A stretch of 64,000 bases of DNA from Arachnopeziza araneosa. Taxonomy: Eukaryota; Ascomycota; Leotiomycetes; Helotiales; Arachnopezizaceae. The stretch is taken from positions 372,001 to 436,000 of the forward strand of contig QYAI01000007.1 of the NCBI GenBank assembly GCA_003988855.1, read 5' to 3'. Numbering within the stretch: position 1 is the first letter of the stretch; each line of letters begins with the position of its first letter. Positions 10,950-22,096 of this stretch are shown here, piece by piece. The position numbers and the translations under genes were made by a program. Below the pieces are notes generated by a model. It searched no databases, was not told where the DNA came from, and saw only the letters and a program-made list of their open reading frames with translations.

Positions 10950-11490
10950 TCAATGAGGCCTTCTTGACGCATCGTTACATCTTAGATATCCTTTTACTTC
11001 TAATGAAGAAGTCAGAAATGGGTGACTGTCATGCAGCTGTGGGTAATTAGTCCACATTCAGTAGCCTTAGTACAGATTCATACCTGATATATTCAGCGGA
11101 TCTATGAAATGCTGAGGCATAGATCATCATTGATGCTGAAGAAAGGAAAATTCTGATGATAAAATGCCACGTCAGCGTAGCATGAAAGCCACAGAAGTGG
11201 TAGTTAACGGTTGCCTGGACTGTGGAGATCAAAATTTTAGAAGATATTAATATCGTCGCATCCAGCGTTAAGGGAACATGTTGAAGCTAAGCACGTCACG
11301 ATACTACAAATAGGAAGAAAAATCACTGCTGTGAATAACGTTTGCAACATAACATAACCCAGCCTGAACTCGTCATTTCTTGTGATTGGAGCTGAAGCGG
11401 TTGATCCAAGCTTCGCCTCAGTCTTGAACCTGAACTCTGAATGTACTTCGCCACCATATTTGGAAGCTCTTAAAGGTTGCAGCTTGCTTT
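10950..11490. other. Intergenic
   Basis: Between the J-protein and chitinase genes, both on the plus strand. A short frame that overlaps the chitinase start (11382 onward) is a shadow. No clear motif seen. Confidence 0.45.
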
Positions 11491-12816
11491 ATGAATCTCA
11501 CAGCAGTAGCTTCAAATATTCGGCTTCTATTCTTCATCCCTTTTATCGCAACTGCAGTAACAGCCTTGCTCATCGCTTGCATACGACTTTCGGCCTCACC
11601 CCTCACACCTCATCTCAGCAACACCAAGACCATGGGTGGCGATCAAGGCTATCGAAGCGTGGCGTACTTTGTTAATTGGGCCATCTATGGACGCAAACAC
11701 TTCCCAAAAGACCTACCCATCCACAATCTCACCCACATTCTCTACGCTTTTGCAAATGTGCGGCCAGATTCTGGAGAAATATATCTTACAGACCTCTGGG
11801 CCGACAAGGATATCCATTTCGAGGGTGACTCATGGAACGATGTTGGCGACAATCTGTATGGCTGCCTCAAAGCTCTGAACCTACTTAAACAGCAGAATCG
11901 AGCTTTGAAAATTCTACTTTCCATTGGTGGTTGGACATACTCCTCCAACTTCCCTGCTCCGGCCTCTACGGAAGTAGGAAGGAGAAAATTTGCCGACTCA
12001 GCAGTCGAGTTGATTAAAGACTATGGATTTGATGGTATTGATATTGATTGGGAATACCCTAAAACTCCCCAAGAAGCAGAGCACTTGGTCCTTCTTCTCA
12101 GAACCTGCCGGGAAGCTATGGATGCATACTCTCACACCTTAGCCAAACCACACCATTTTGAACTTACTGTCGCATGCCCAGCGGGTGCACAAAATTATGA
12201 AAAAATGAATATCCGTGGCATGGATCAGTATGTCGACTTTTGGAACCTCATGGCATATGATTTTGCAGGATCTTGGGATTCTACAGCTGGCCACCAGTCT
12301 AATCTATATGCTTCCCCAAGTTGTAAAGAGGCTACACCATTCAGTGCCGACCAGGCCATCCATCACTACAAACATTGTGGTGTGAGACCTGAGAAAATTG
12401 TATTAGGGATGCCGCTCTACGGGAGAGCATTTGAGAATACCGATGGGCTTGGGAAGCCATTCAGTGGTGTTGGGGAAGGAAGTTGGGAGAATGGGGTATT
12501 TGATTATAAGGCACTGCCGTTGCTTGGATCTGAAGAGAGATATGATTCTGAAGCGCATGCGAGTTACTGTTATGATTCGCAGAAGAGAAAGCTGGTTACG
12601 TATGACACAGTAGGTATGGCCAAGGAGAAAGCAGACTGGATTGTGAGAGAGCATCTTGGTGGTGGAATGTGGTGGGAGAGCTCAGGTGATAAGCAAGGCG
12701 AAGCAAGTTTGATTGGGAATGTGGCCAATGTTCTAGGCTCGTTAGATAAGACTGAGAATTGTGTCGACTACCCGCATTCGAAGTTCGAGAACCTGAGGAA
12801 AGGCTTTAAAGGTTAA
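11491..12816 (+). CDS. Glycoside hydrolase family 18 chitinase
   Basis: Single exon; 441 aa from the first ATG. The catalytic signature DGIDIDWEYP lies at residues 181-190, with the proton-donor Glu at 188, and the substrate-site strand SIGGWTYSS at 144-152. Other GH18 blocks are YFVNWAIYGR, LMAYDF and GGGMWWE. It should hydrolyse beta-1,4 linkages in chitin. There is no carbohydrate-binding module. Two starts are possible. The ATG at 11491 adds 47 residues with one transmembrane or signal-anchor segment (LLFFIPFIATAVTALLIA). The ATG at 11632 has a better context (accATGG) after an untranslated-looking leader and would give a 394-residue cytosolic enzyme. The choice decides whether the enzyme is membrane-anchored. 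Confidence 0.92.
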   Translation: MNLTAVASNIRLLFFIPFIATAVTALLIACIRLSASPLTPHLSNTKTMGGDQGYRSVAYFVNWAIYGRKHFPKDLPIHNLTHILYAFANVRPDSGEIYLTDLWADKDIHFEGDSWNDVGDNLYGCLKALNLLKQQNRALKILLSIGGWTYSSNFPAPASTEVGRRKFADSAVELIKDYGFDGIDIDWEYPKTPQEAEHLVLLLRTCREAMDAYSHTLAKPHHFELTVACPAGAQNYEKMNIRGMDQYVDFWNLMAYDFAGSWDSTAGHQSNLYASPSCKEATPFSADQAIHHYKHCGVRPEKIVLGMPLYGRAFENTDGLGKPFSGVGEGSWENGVFDYKALPLLGSEERYDSEAHASYCYDSQKRKLVTYDTVGMAKEKADWIVREHLGGGMWWESSGDKQGEASLIGNVANVLGSLDKTENCVDYPHSKFENLRKGFKG

Positions 12817-13374
12817 CGAGTCTAAATTCGAAAGGCATGCTTTCGTGGAATCAAACTCAACTACTATCTTATGCTGATTATCATCAGTTACTGCTTGATT
12901 GAATGTGCTTGAATGACTCTAGACATATCTCTAGACTTGAGAGTAGACATCTGGAGGTTTGGAAACATTTCCGTAGAGTGTTTCCACCCGAATTTCACTC
13001 TTGTTCCCTCCGCGTTTCTGAGTTCAGAGAGTCCTAGAAAATTTCCAGCGGAGATACTTAAACATGTAGAAATACAACCTACTTTCTGTGAGAATTTCTT
13101 ATCTATATAGTGACTAAATGTTGAAGTCGTCTCATTGGGTTTGGTTTGAATAACGATGTGGAGCTGGAACAATTGGAGGTATTTTGATATTGAGCCTCGG
13201 CCACCAGAGAATCATGAAGATAATGAAGACGAAGCAGTCGTATGTGTTTCTACGGAAAGGTTACAGTATTCATTGTCTGACACTAACTTGGACAAACCAA
13301 GATCAAACACTGCATCTCTACTTTAACACCTGAAATTACCAGCGAAGCAAGCTCTCATATAATCATACATTCAT
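12817..13374. other. Intergenic between convergent genes
   Basis: Holds the 3' ends of the chitinase gene (plus) and the nucleoporin gene (minus). Only short overlapping frames; nothing recognised. Confidence 0.5.
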
Positions 13375-15089
13375 TTAGAAATCATAACGGATCCATTCCG
13401 GCTTAGGCGGTAATAGTGGTATTTTTCCTCCTTCAAACGTTCCAGTTTTCGTCGCATAAGCATATGCTTCAATCGTTGGTTCATCATATTCAAAACTATT
13501 AGGCACCTGGACGTCTGAGAAAGATGTTGGCGGTCCATCCGGAAACCAAATCTTCTGCCACTTTCCATCATTGTTTGTGAAGCCGGCTTCGTCATCTTTG
13601 TAGACAACTCGTTTTCCTTTGAACGTAGCCAGCCGTCCAGAAGCATCTTTAGTGCTATATGAACTCAACGGGGGATGTGGAGGAAAGCCATCAATTCCCT
13701 TGTTTGTTGAAGTCTGTGGCTGAGGCATAGTTCCAAACGGAGTTGGTATCGTCGCACTTTGTATATTAGCAGGATGTCTTCCAAAAGAATTGGTATTTGC
13801 TAATGCGGAAGGTTGTCCAAAGGGGCTAGCGGCTACAGGAGGTGAGAGTTGTGGCTGGCCGAATGGAGCTGAAGCAGATGTAGCACTGAATGAGCTTGAC
13901 TTCACTCCAAATGGGTTCTGGGGTGCAGACTGTGCACCAAATGGATGGCTCGATGCTCGTGAGGCTTGTCCAAGCGCAGGTGCCGAAGATTGAGAGCTTG
14001 GAGCTCCGAATGGATTGGCCTGACCTGGCTGAGATGGCTTTCCAAATGGGTTTGAACTCGGATTCGGTGTCGTAGTAAATGCTCCATTGCTAGTAGGTGT
14101 GGATCCGAAGGGGCTCGGTCTCTGACTTAAAAGCGAAGGCTGACCAAAGGCACCATTAGCTGCTGGCTGTGAAGGTCTTCCAAAAGCTTGAGCTCCAAAA
14201 GGAGTTGATCCTTGACTAGAAGCAGATGGCTGACCAAATGCGCCTGCTGTCGCACTAAAAGTAGTTGATCCTTGACTAGATGGTTGACCAAATGTTCCTA
14301 CTTGTGCAGAGGGGGCTCTAAAAGCCGAAGCAAAAGACTGGTTTGAAGAGCTACCAAACGGGTTCGACGAAGAGGGTTGTGGGAGTGTTGGGTTATTGAA
14401 CGGATTGGGTTGAGATGAACCAGCACTGCGGCCCTGGCTATCTCTCACGATATCGATTCGATTCGGGTGATCCTTCTCAGCGTTTATTATAAACGTTATG
14501 GCACCGTCAAGATCATTCAAAGCTGCCTGGATTTGCTGCTCCGCAGCGGTCCACAAACTCCCAGCTTCATTAATCTAGGAGGGATTAGCTTAAATGCCAT
14601 CGACTCAAAGATTTTCCTACCGCTTGCTGAACATTTCCGGATGCTACAGCCATATAATGTAGAACCCGCATCTCCTCGAAGCTTTGCTCCCGCAGAGATC
14701 CTCCAAACAATTGACCTGGAGCATTTCGTCCTGGCCCATATGCAGACAATATCCATTGTGGTCGTTCCTCTTTAAGATCTATCAATATAGCTGCGTTATC
14801 GAGCTGGTAAGGTAGCGCTGCAGAAACTTTAATGTCATCAGCTTAATTCTGACTTTTGAAAATACTATTTCACCTCTGTTCTGAGTTGTATTATTGCTCC
14901 GTGAACTCGACGCATGAGAACGATCGCGCGAATTAGAGCGGTTGTCATACTGCCCCCTTTGATCGGGATGGAGGAATTTACACCTGTCTTCAGTAAACTG
15001 TCAGAAATAACTTTAACGTACAGAATTTGGTATTCACCTCCATTTCGACAATTGCCTTGCTGCCAGAACTTGCACACTGATGGGGCCAT
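13375..15089 (-). CDS. FG-repeat nucleoporin with CCCH zinc finger (Nup42/Amo1 type)
   Basis: Four exons: 15089-15038, 14987-14874, 14817-14621, 14574-13375; 520 aa. Splicing intron 1 to the AG at 14988 restores an exact C-x7-C-x5-C-x3-H finger (CKFWQQGNC, CRNGDRC, CKFLHPD). Next come a basic Ser/Asn linker and a helical domain (LIDLKEERPQWILSAYGPGR, LREQSFEEMRVLHYMA). About 300 residues of FG/GQPS/NPFG repeats follow, then a conserved C-terminal Trp-containing tail (LPPKPEWIRYDF). Family members sit on the cytoplasmic face of the nuclear pore and help mRNA export with Gle1 and Dbp5; FG repeats bind transport receptors. Introns are 50, 56 and 46 nt. Imperfect direct repeats in the DNA near 14205-14290 encode the repeat units. 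Confidence 0.88.
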
Positions 15090-15706
15090 TGTTTTAATCG
15101 CGGGGCGGGCTTTGAGGCTCAAGACCACCGAGTCGCATGTCGCTGAATATCGTGCTCAAAATCAATCACAATAGGTTGGGATTCATCTTCTCGGGCTACA
15201 ATCAACGAACAAATATCTATATGGCGGGGTTTTGACGTCGCGAATTCCGTCCACGAGGCTGAAGATCCGCCTCAAACCAATCCCGTGACAAGATACCTCA
15301 CCCAGTTCATAGGCTTGACTTTTCTAGACTCTTTATATACTTCAAGATTATTTTTAGCAACTAGACCTCTTATTGGCACTTCGGTGGGTTGTAAACTAGG
15401 ACAGTAGCTTATTAATGTGTATCCACTCGTTTACTTTCTAAATTAGTATTAGACTTCAGTTATAACACATTTAATTTGATGTAAGAAAACACGCAAGTGT
15501 TAGAACTTAATTTGGAAAGACCGCTGGTTCTAGTTCAAGAAGGGATATTAAACACAAGTCTGACAGGGAGAAGAAACAGAAAAAAGCACAATTCATTTTC
15601 AGAAAGACTTTTCTCTAGAACCATGATGGTAAACATGATTGCTCATGAGAATTATTTCATGTTGTGCGTATTGGCTACCTTTTCTCTTAGAAACCCTCTA
15701 CTTTTT
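15090..15706. other. Intergenic, AT-rich
   Basis: Lies between the nucleoporin start and the COG3 3' end (both minus strand), so it carries the nucleoporin promoter. Short frames only; nothing else seen. Confidence 0.45.
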
Positions 15707-18207
15707 CTACTCTTCAGCTCGGATCATCCTCCAAAGCGCAGCTCTCGTAGTCTCATCGTCGAACGCATTCCTTAAGATGACCTCTAGCTCCCCCATAGCC
15801 GTCTCCCTCTTCTTATAATCCCTCGCTGCCAAGCGGGCCTGCCATGTCTTTGTGAATGTCGTTATCTGTTGCACTAGAACCCTTTCAAGCTCTTTCCTTG
15901 CGTCGAGAAGACGATCAACAACCGCTGGAAGGAGCTTCCCTTTAACCAAAGGAGTTATGTAAGCGAGAGGATTGAACAATTGCTTCTGAGCTTGAAGGTC
16001 CTCGATTGTCTCCCAGATTGGAGAAAAGTCGAACTCCGCAGATTGCCGAATTGAGTCTGGAATTTCGTGCGTCATAAAGAGATTCTCAATAAGCATTAAG
16101 TTTTTAATAAGGAATAGTTGTGCTTCCATCAATCCTGATGACTTCTTGATCATGGTAGCTGCTCTCTGTAAAGACTCTGTAGCTTGGTGCACAATTTCGT
16201 AAAGGACGTCACCTGTTCTCTAAATAATGATAAGTAATATGACTGTTCACAAGACAGAGAACTTACTGGCCGCTCAGAAAAGCCATCATTATACATAATC
16301 AGGAGTTTAACAGCAGTTCGAACTGTTGGATATGCACTAGAGACCATGGGTGTATTCTGTCCCTCAATATTCGCATCAATATCGAATTCGTTTGCTCCTC
16401 TATTGCTTCCGCTTGAAAGGGCCTTAGGCTTAGTAGTAGTCTTAAGATCCTCTGGTGTTGGTTTGAAGTGTTCGATCTCGCTGGCGGCTTTGCTGAACTG
16501 CTCATTCAATGTTTTCCAGAGATGCTTGTTGAGTAGGGCTTGAGCAATCCATCCTCGATCATCTCGAGAGCCGTCGCCGTCAATGTTGCCCTCACCTGAA
16601 GCCATATAAGTAGATTCCAACCAACCGACAAGATCGCATATTCTCTGGAGATCATGATTTCTTGTGTAAGGTAGCAAGACCGAATGGAGGATATCTAAGT
16701 GGATCAAAATGCTGTTCTCGAGTCTCTCCGCATAATCACTATTTTTATTCCACTCAACTAAAGTTTCATACTCCATCAACAAAGGCCCATCCTGGAAAAA
16801 TTCTGCAACAAGATCCTGCTCATTGTGGCAGATATCCAAGACATATTGAACACAATGCCGAGCATAGGATTGGAAGTCTAAGTCAGGTTTATCAGTTGTA
16901 GCGAATCGTTTGAGATTCTTCGACACCACACTGCTCACTATCTCGCGACTTTTGAGATACGATACTAAGATCTGAGTGAACAGTTCATGGTACCGTATTG
17001 TATATGGAGGCAGAGACAATTCATCTCCTTTTCGTCCAAAGGCAAACTCTGAAGATTTCATAAGTCGTTCCATTTGTGGACCAAGATTTGCCGGTAAAGT
17101 CTCGAATTTTCCATAGAGCTGTATGTATTCTGAAGTCTCGTTATGTTCTTTGGAACGAAGTTCTTTAGTAACCTCATTGGCTACATCTGCGGTAGTAGAC
17201 GAGAATGATGTTTGTATAAGGTTAAGTGTCCTCTCAAGAAGTGATGTGTAGCGCGTCTTGTAAACATTCGAGTCACGATAATTGGGCTATGTGGGTCAGT
17301 ACATGCTCATGGGTTACTGAAGACTCGATGATATTGAATTGTATTAAATAAGAATGAAGAGGCTGTAATCTAAGACGCTAGGAGGACTTACATGCTGGTC
17401 CATGAAGTCGATACAGGCATTAAGATTTCTCAGCATATCGAGAAAATCATCTCCCTTGACTAACCTTCCCACTCCAGGGGCGTTGAGACGTCTTGTCAAA
17501 GGTTCAAGGTAGGCATAATATTGCAGTTCTGTACCAACTTCATCTGCAAGATCTCGAATACGCTTCTGTTCGTCCAACAAGTCCTCACACTGGGCTTGAA
17601 AAGCAGTTGTTTCTAATTCAACGGCCTTGAAGGATTCAGAGAGGGCGGCTAGAAGGTCAAGCGCACTCGTTGTATCGTCAAGCAGAGTATCCAGGTGTCT
17701 CTCAGACAACAATAATTGATCTCTGTATAATCTGCAATCGAGGTCAGAAACATGTCAATTCGACATGCTGGACGTACTGGTACTCCTTATGACCTTCATC
17801 CAAGAGTTCTTCCTCATACTCTTCAAAGCTGTTCTGGATAGGAACTTTTTGACTCTCCAGAACTTCTGAAGCGTCACTTGCCTTTCCAGAATGGCTTCCT
17901 TTGGGGAGGTAGCTTACAGCAACTTCATAAAAGTCACCATAGGATTTGGCTCTTCTGGCTAAAGTAGCTTGTGGTGGGTCACTCAGTCCGGATGCTTCGT
18001 TGAATAGCTCCATGGTAGGATCTGAATTGTTTGGTATCTGAATACTGCCCTAGTGGTAATGTCAATCTTCTCCTCGAAAAGGTTCTCGGGGGGATTGACA
18101 TTTGTATGCTTCAACGAGGATTCTTTCCGGCGAAGTTTCGCTTGCTGCAATAACTCATCATCCTTGTTATTCGAGGGTACATAGCTGTACCACGAATCCT
18201 CATACAT
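15707..18207 (-). CDS. COG3: Conserved oligomeric Golgi complex subunit 3 (Sec34-like)
   Basis: Cog3 is a lobe A subunit of the COG tether for retrograde vesicles at the Golgi. Exons: 18207 to 17778 (with a problem near 18045), 17731-17392, 17286-16267, 16219-15707; about 750-770 aa. Family blocks: MYEDSWYSYVPSN at the start, TLARRAKSYGDFYEV, LLLSERHLDTLLDDTTSALD (the helical core), LEPLTRRLNAPG, and a long all-helical C-terminal half ending ALWRMIRAEE. Introns are 46, 105 and 47 nt. In the first exon the frame must shift between ITTRA and NSDPTMELFNE. Either a 62-nt intron (18038-18099, gtcaat...ttcag) removes the coding-like segment between them, or one base is missing near 18044. Divergent from FMP25. 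Confidence 0.87.
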
Positions 18208-18400
18208 TTTGTTTCGATTCGAGTGAGGGACGAGGCTGAAAGGGAAATATGCAGTCTTAGGGGCTTGGCGTGAGCGGCACTTGCCAGCTTTGTGCCTCGC
18301 CGTAGAAATCGAAACGTCATGGATACGCGAGGCTGAAGAAGAATACGAAAGACTTTCGTTTACTATGTGAATTATTAATGGTTTCTATCACATTTCCAAC

Positions 18401-20146
18401 ATGATCAGCTCAAGAGACATAATTCGGGGATTGTCAATCGCGAGTCGAGCATGCAAACAAGGGCAGTTTAATCAGACACGATGCTTTCGAAATTCCCAGG
18501 CTCGGCCTACAACAGCGAGACCAAGTACAAGGAGAATAGGCCTATTAGTCACTATAGCAGTTGGAGGAGGAAGTCTATGCCTTGTAGGATATCCACGAAA
18601 TGTGCAAGCCGAAGGGATTCCAGTTCCAGCAGAAGTCACTTTTGAACAAGCAAGGAGAAAGGGGGACTCGAGGGAAGAAAACCGGGATCTTATCAGTTCG
18701 CAACATCTTCAAGTTAAAAGAAGCTGGGAAAATCCTGGAGTTTATGCTTGGGGAAATAATTCTGGTCGCGTGGTTGCTCCAGATTCAGATGAAATCAATA
18801 TTAAGACACCAAGGAGGATGGCGTACTTTGATGGAAAGGTTATCCGAGATATCAAACTAGACAAGGACTTCGGTGCAGCTATTACAGAGAGAGGAGATCT
18901 ACTCATGTGGGGAGAAGTATTTTCATCGAAAAGCGTGGAACCTCAAGTTACTCTGGTTGGCAAAGATCTCGTAAAGCTATCTATATCTCGGGATCGAGTC
19001 ATCGCTCTATCATCTAACGGACAGGTGTTTTCAATACCTGCCGATGGGGGGCATCAGACTTCGGATCCCAAACCACTTGAGAGTACATGGTTTCCATTCT
19101 GGAAAAGTAGATCAGCGGTGTCTTACAGGCTCTTGGAGCCTAGTAACCTGTCCTGGGGAGAGAAAATCTCAGATATTAGTGGTGGTCTTGAGCACTGCCT
19201 GCTCTTAACTTCCAAAGGACGGGTATTCTCAGCCGCTTCAGGATCTGAAGACTTTCCGTCTAAGGGACAAATGGGAATTCCAGGGTTGACTTGGACAACC
19301 AGACCTGAAGGAGCTTATGATAAGCCACACGAAATCAGCACATTGAAAGGTTTCGAAATTGTCAAAATTGCGACCGGAGATTACCATTCTCTAGTAGTGG
19401 ATAGAGAAGGTCGAGTGTTTTCTTTTGGAGACAACTCTTATGGCCAGTTGGGCTTTGATTACAGCAGCGAATCACCAAGTATCGATGCCCCATCTCTTCT
19501 GCCCATCGAAAAGCTCTACAAAGGCACTAATCAAGTATCTCGGGTTAGCAACGTTGCCGCTGGCGGTACTAATAGCTTCTTCACAATTGATGCTACTAGA
19601 GTAGCTGGACAAGGAGAAGAAGATCCTCGAGGTGTGGGTCGTGTAACGGCTGATACATGGGCATGCGGGCAAGGAATCTGGGGAGGACTCGGAAATGGAA
19701 GATGGACGCATGTTCAAGGAACACCAACAAAGATCAAAGCTTTATCTGGCTTGTTCGAGTTCGACGAGACCAAACAAACTGTCGTTCCGATCAGATTAAC
19801 AAGTATATCAGTCGGAGCAAACCATGTTTCAGCCGTCATGAAAAATGTCACGTATGTTGGTGCACATGATCGAAGTTCAGAAAACGATACAAATTGGGGA
19901 AGTGACGTCCTTTTTTGGGGCAATAACGAGTTTTATCAGCTCGGGACGGGAAAGCGAAACAATATTAGCAATCCAGTTTACATTCCACCACTAGACATTG
20001 AAGCAGATAGAGAAAAGGGAAGGCGAGAGGAACATAGGTTTCAAATCACACCGAGGAAGAAAATACGAGTCAACGGAAGAAATTTGAGTGTGGAGCAGAG
20101 GATCGAATGTGGCAGGGGTGTCACTGCCGTGTACTCTGGAACATAG
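18401..20146 (+). CDS. FMP25: Mitochondrial RCC1-repeat protein, complex III assembly (Fmp25)
   Basis: Single exon, 581 aa. It has a basic presequence (residues 1-45), one inner-membrane segment (IGLLVTIAVGGGSLCLVG, about 46-63) and then a seven-bladed RCC1-like propeller. Visible repeats include VYAWGNNSGRV, LLMWGE, VFSFGDNSYGQLGFD, TWACGQGIWGGLGNGRW and VLFWGNNEFYQLGTGKR. Yeast Fmp25 is an inner-membrane protein facing the matrix needed for late assembly of the cytochrome bc1 complex; the same role is inferred from the shared layout. The promoter is shared with COG3 (193 bp between starts). Confidence 0.9.
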   Translation: MISSRDIIRGLSIASRACKQGQFNQTRCFRNSQARPTTARPSTRRIGLLVTIAVGGGSLCLVGYPRNVQAEGIPVPAEVTFEQARRKGDSREENRDLISSQHLQVKRSWENPGVYAWGNNSGRVVAPDSDEINIKTPRRMAYFDGKVIRDIKLDKDFGAAITERGDLLMWGEVFSSKSVEPQVTLVGKDLVKLSISRDRVIALSSNGQVFSIPADGGHQTSDPKPLESTWFPFWKSRSAVSYRLLEPSNLSWGEKISDISGGLEHCLLLTSKGRVFSAASGSEDFPSKGQMGIPGLTWTTRPEGAYDKPHEISTLKGFEIVKIATGDYHSLVVDREGRVFSFGDNSYGQLGFDYSSESPSIDAPSLLPIEKLYKGTNQVSRVSNVAAGGTNSFFTIDATRVAGQGEEDPRGVGRVTADTWACGQGIWGGLGNGRWTHVQGTPTKIKALSGLFEFDETKQTVVPIRLTSISVGANHVSAVMKNVTYVGAHDRSSENDTNWGSDVLFWGNNEFYQLGTGKRNNISNPVYIPPLDIEADREKGRREEHRFQITPRKKIRVNGRNLSVEQRIECGRGVTAVYSGT

Positions 20147-20484
20147 GATGATGATGATGAAACAAATTTGCTTCTTAGCTTGTATTTACTGTATTAATTA
20201 GCAGTGAGCGCTGTACTATTATCAGCCTCGGAAAATGAAACACTCGACTTTTATTCATGCAATATGTTTCGGCTTTGAGGTGATTCTTGTCAAACATGCT
20301 AGATGGACTCCTTACTCTCAAGCTTCTTCAAGCCTCCAGCCTTTGGATATCTCAATGCACGTTGTCTGACGTTGGTATACGCATTCAAAGCTTGCTCAAT
20401 TTCTAGAGTCTAGCTAATCAGGATAACTCGATCCCATGCAAATGAGGCCCTATTCCTTCTGTAAATTTCAAGTCATGATGTCGA
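20147..20484. other. Intergenic between convergent genes
   Basis: Contains the 3' ends of FMP25 (plus) and RPS26 (minus). No gene seen. Confidence 0.5.
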
Positions 20485-21275
20485 TTATGCCTGTGTAGTC
20501 TTGGCAGCGGCTTGGTTGGGGTTGACCTTCTTTCCGTCCTTGTTGTAACGAACTCTTGGGGGAGGTGCGCGGTTACGTCTTCCCTCACGACTGCGGACAC
20601 TACAAGAAATTGTTAGTCCTAGTGGCTCAAGGTAAGGAAACAGTGTCGAGGAAGTTCGACCAAGGTTCATCCCAGTGCGTAACGTACCGAACAATTTTGC
20701 CATGGATGGCGCAAGAGACACAGTACTGCAGCTTGAGGTACATCTTGGGAACAGTGTATTCAGGGAATACAGATGCATCGGAGATGTCACCTATAGCAAG
20801 CTATGTCAGCCGTATGCTTCCTCAAAACCGAAACAGTTCCCTCCGATTCCTACGAGTCTAAAACAACTCAAGAGTATGTTTATCCTGCAGAACTTGACTA
20901 TGTTCATGGAACTTGAGTCGAGGGAACGTACGAATAGCAGCAGACTCAACCATGTTGCGAATGGTAAATCTCTTGATTGCCTTGTCCTTGGGAGTGCAGC
21001 GGGAGCAGTTAGAGCAGCGGATGGGCTTTACCTATTTGCCACAATATCATAGTCAGTAAATTTTACTTATATTTTTGGGAGTAGGATTGCAAGTGTTTTA
21101 GTAAAAACTCTATGAAAGAAGGACTATTCCCCAATAGGGTAACTCACATGGCCTCTGCCCTTCTTGTTTCGGCCACTGAAGCAATAGTTAGCCTTTGTCC
21201 TTCATATAATATTCAAAGTTAGGAGGCAAGTGAGGGGCGGTTTTGCACATACTTGGACGCGCGCTTCTTAACCAT
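20485..21275 (-). CDS. RPS26: 40S ribosomal protein S26 (eS26)
   Basis: Five small exons: 21275-21253, 21175-21148, 21031-20932, 20790-20688, 20599-20485; 122 aa. Reading through gives MVKKRASNGRNKKGRGH, then VKPIRCSNCSRCTPKDKAIK (first zinc-binding Cys pair), RFTIRNMVESAAIRDISDAS, YLKLQYCVSCAIHGKIVRVR (second Cys pair) and a Lys/Asn/Ala-rich tail. eS26 sits at the mRNA exit channel of the small subunit. Exons of 23 and 28 nt at the 5' end and four introns are typical of ribosomal protein genes in filamentous fungi. The start lies 821 bp from the divergent ubiquitin-S27a gene. Confidence 0.96.
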
Positions 21276-22096
21276 TTTTGCGAATCCTGTAGATATCAAA
21301 TCAGCAAATAATCTTTCTAGATCATCATCATGGTTAAAACCTACTGAATTGTGGTGATATTCAGTTCCGAAATTTGATTCTAGGGAATCAAGAAAATGAT
21401 CGAAAGTTTGGGAGGTGCGAGCTTTGGCCAACTGTGGAAGTTAACCGAAATCTCCACGTGATCCAGCCGACCAAAGCGCAATCCATCTTGAGTATGTAGT
21501 TACCTTGGGAGGTAGGTGCCTTAGGTCCTATTATGAAGTTTCTGCAGCATAAAAACTCGAGAAAAAGCAGTTCATACACAGTTACCTCTCTAAGCTTGCT
21601 TATTGTTTGAATGTCTTTGTAACAATGAAGTCATCAAATTCAAGTGGTATTTACACATTATTGAAGACGGATCAAGAGCCTATAACCGGAAATTTCAGAG
21701 TTGCACTTGATTGCAACTCGGTAAATTTTGAAAATGGGAGTTTCTCTAAGTCCACTTTCTTAGTCTCAAAGGGATGTTGATTGTTTAGATATCTATTGGG
21801 AATCCAGATATAGGAAGTATGTTCGACTACAAATATACAAAATTTGAAAATGATTCTATGAAGTTCCTGCTTGCTTGTCTAGAAGCCAATGGAATAATAA
21901 GTACCGAGATTAGTCTTGAAATCCAGGTGATATTATGACAGTCCCGAGGTCTTGAGGCACTCCACGTGATATCTCTCGCTTAGTAGCGAATGCGCCACCA
22001 CAACTGCTCTAGAAAAATTTCTGAGAACTCGCAACCCCAAAATCGTAAATTCTGCTGAGGAAGATAATTTCGATTGTCCAGGTAGAAAACGCCACG
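21276..22096. promoter_or_regulatory. Shared promoter region of RPS26 and ubiquitin-RPS27a
   Basis: An 821-bp non-coding gap separates the divergent start codons of two 40S ribosomal protein genes, which suggests common regulation. No TATA box or recognised ribosomal-protein element stands out by eye. Leader introns may lie within it. Frames here (such as 21388-21579) are short and lack family resemblance. Confidence 0.55.

Noticed and set aside
13790..14087. Frames inside the nucleoporin FG region
   Set aside because: Repetitive codons of the FG repeats keep other frames open; no separate gene.
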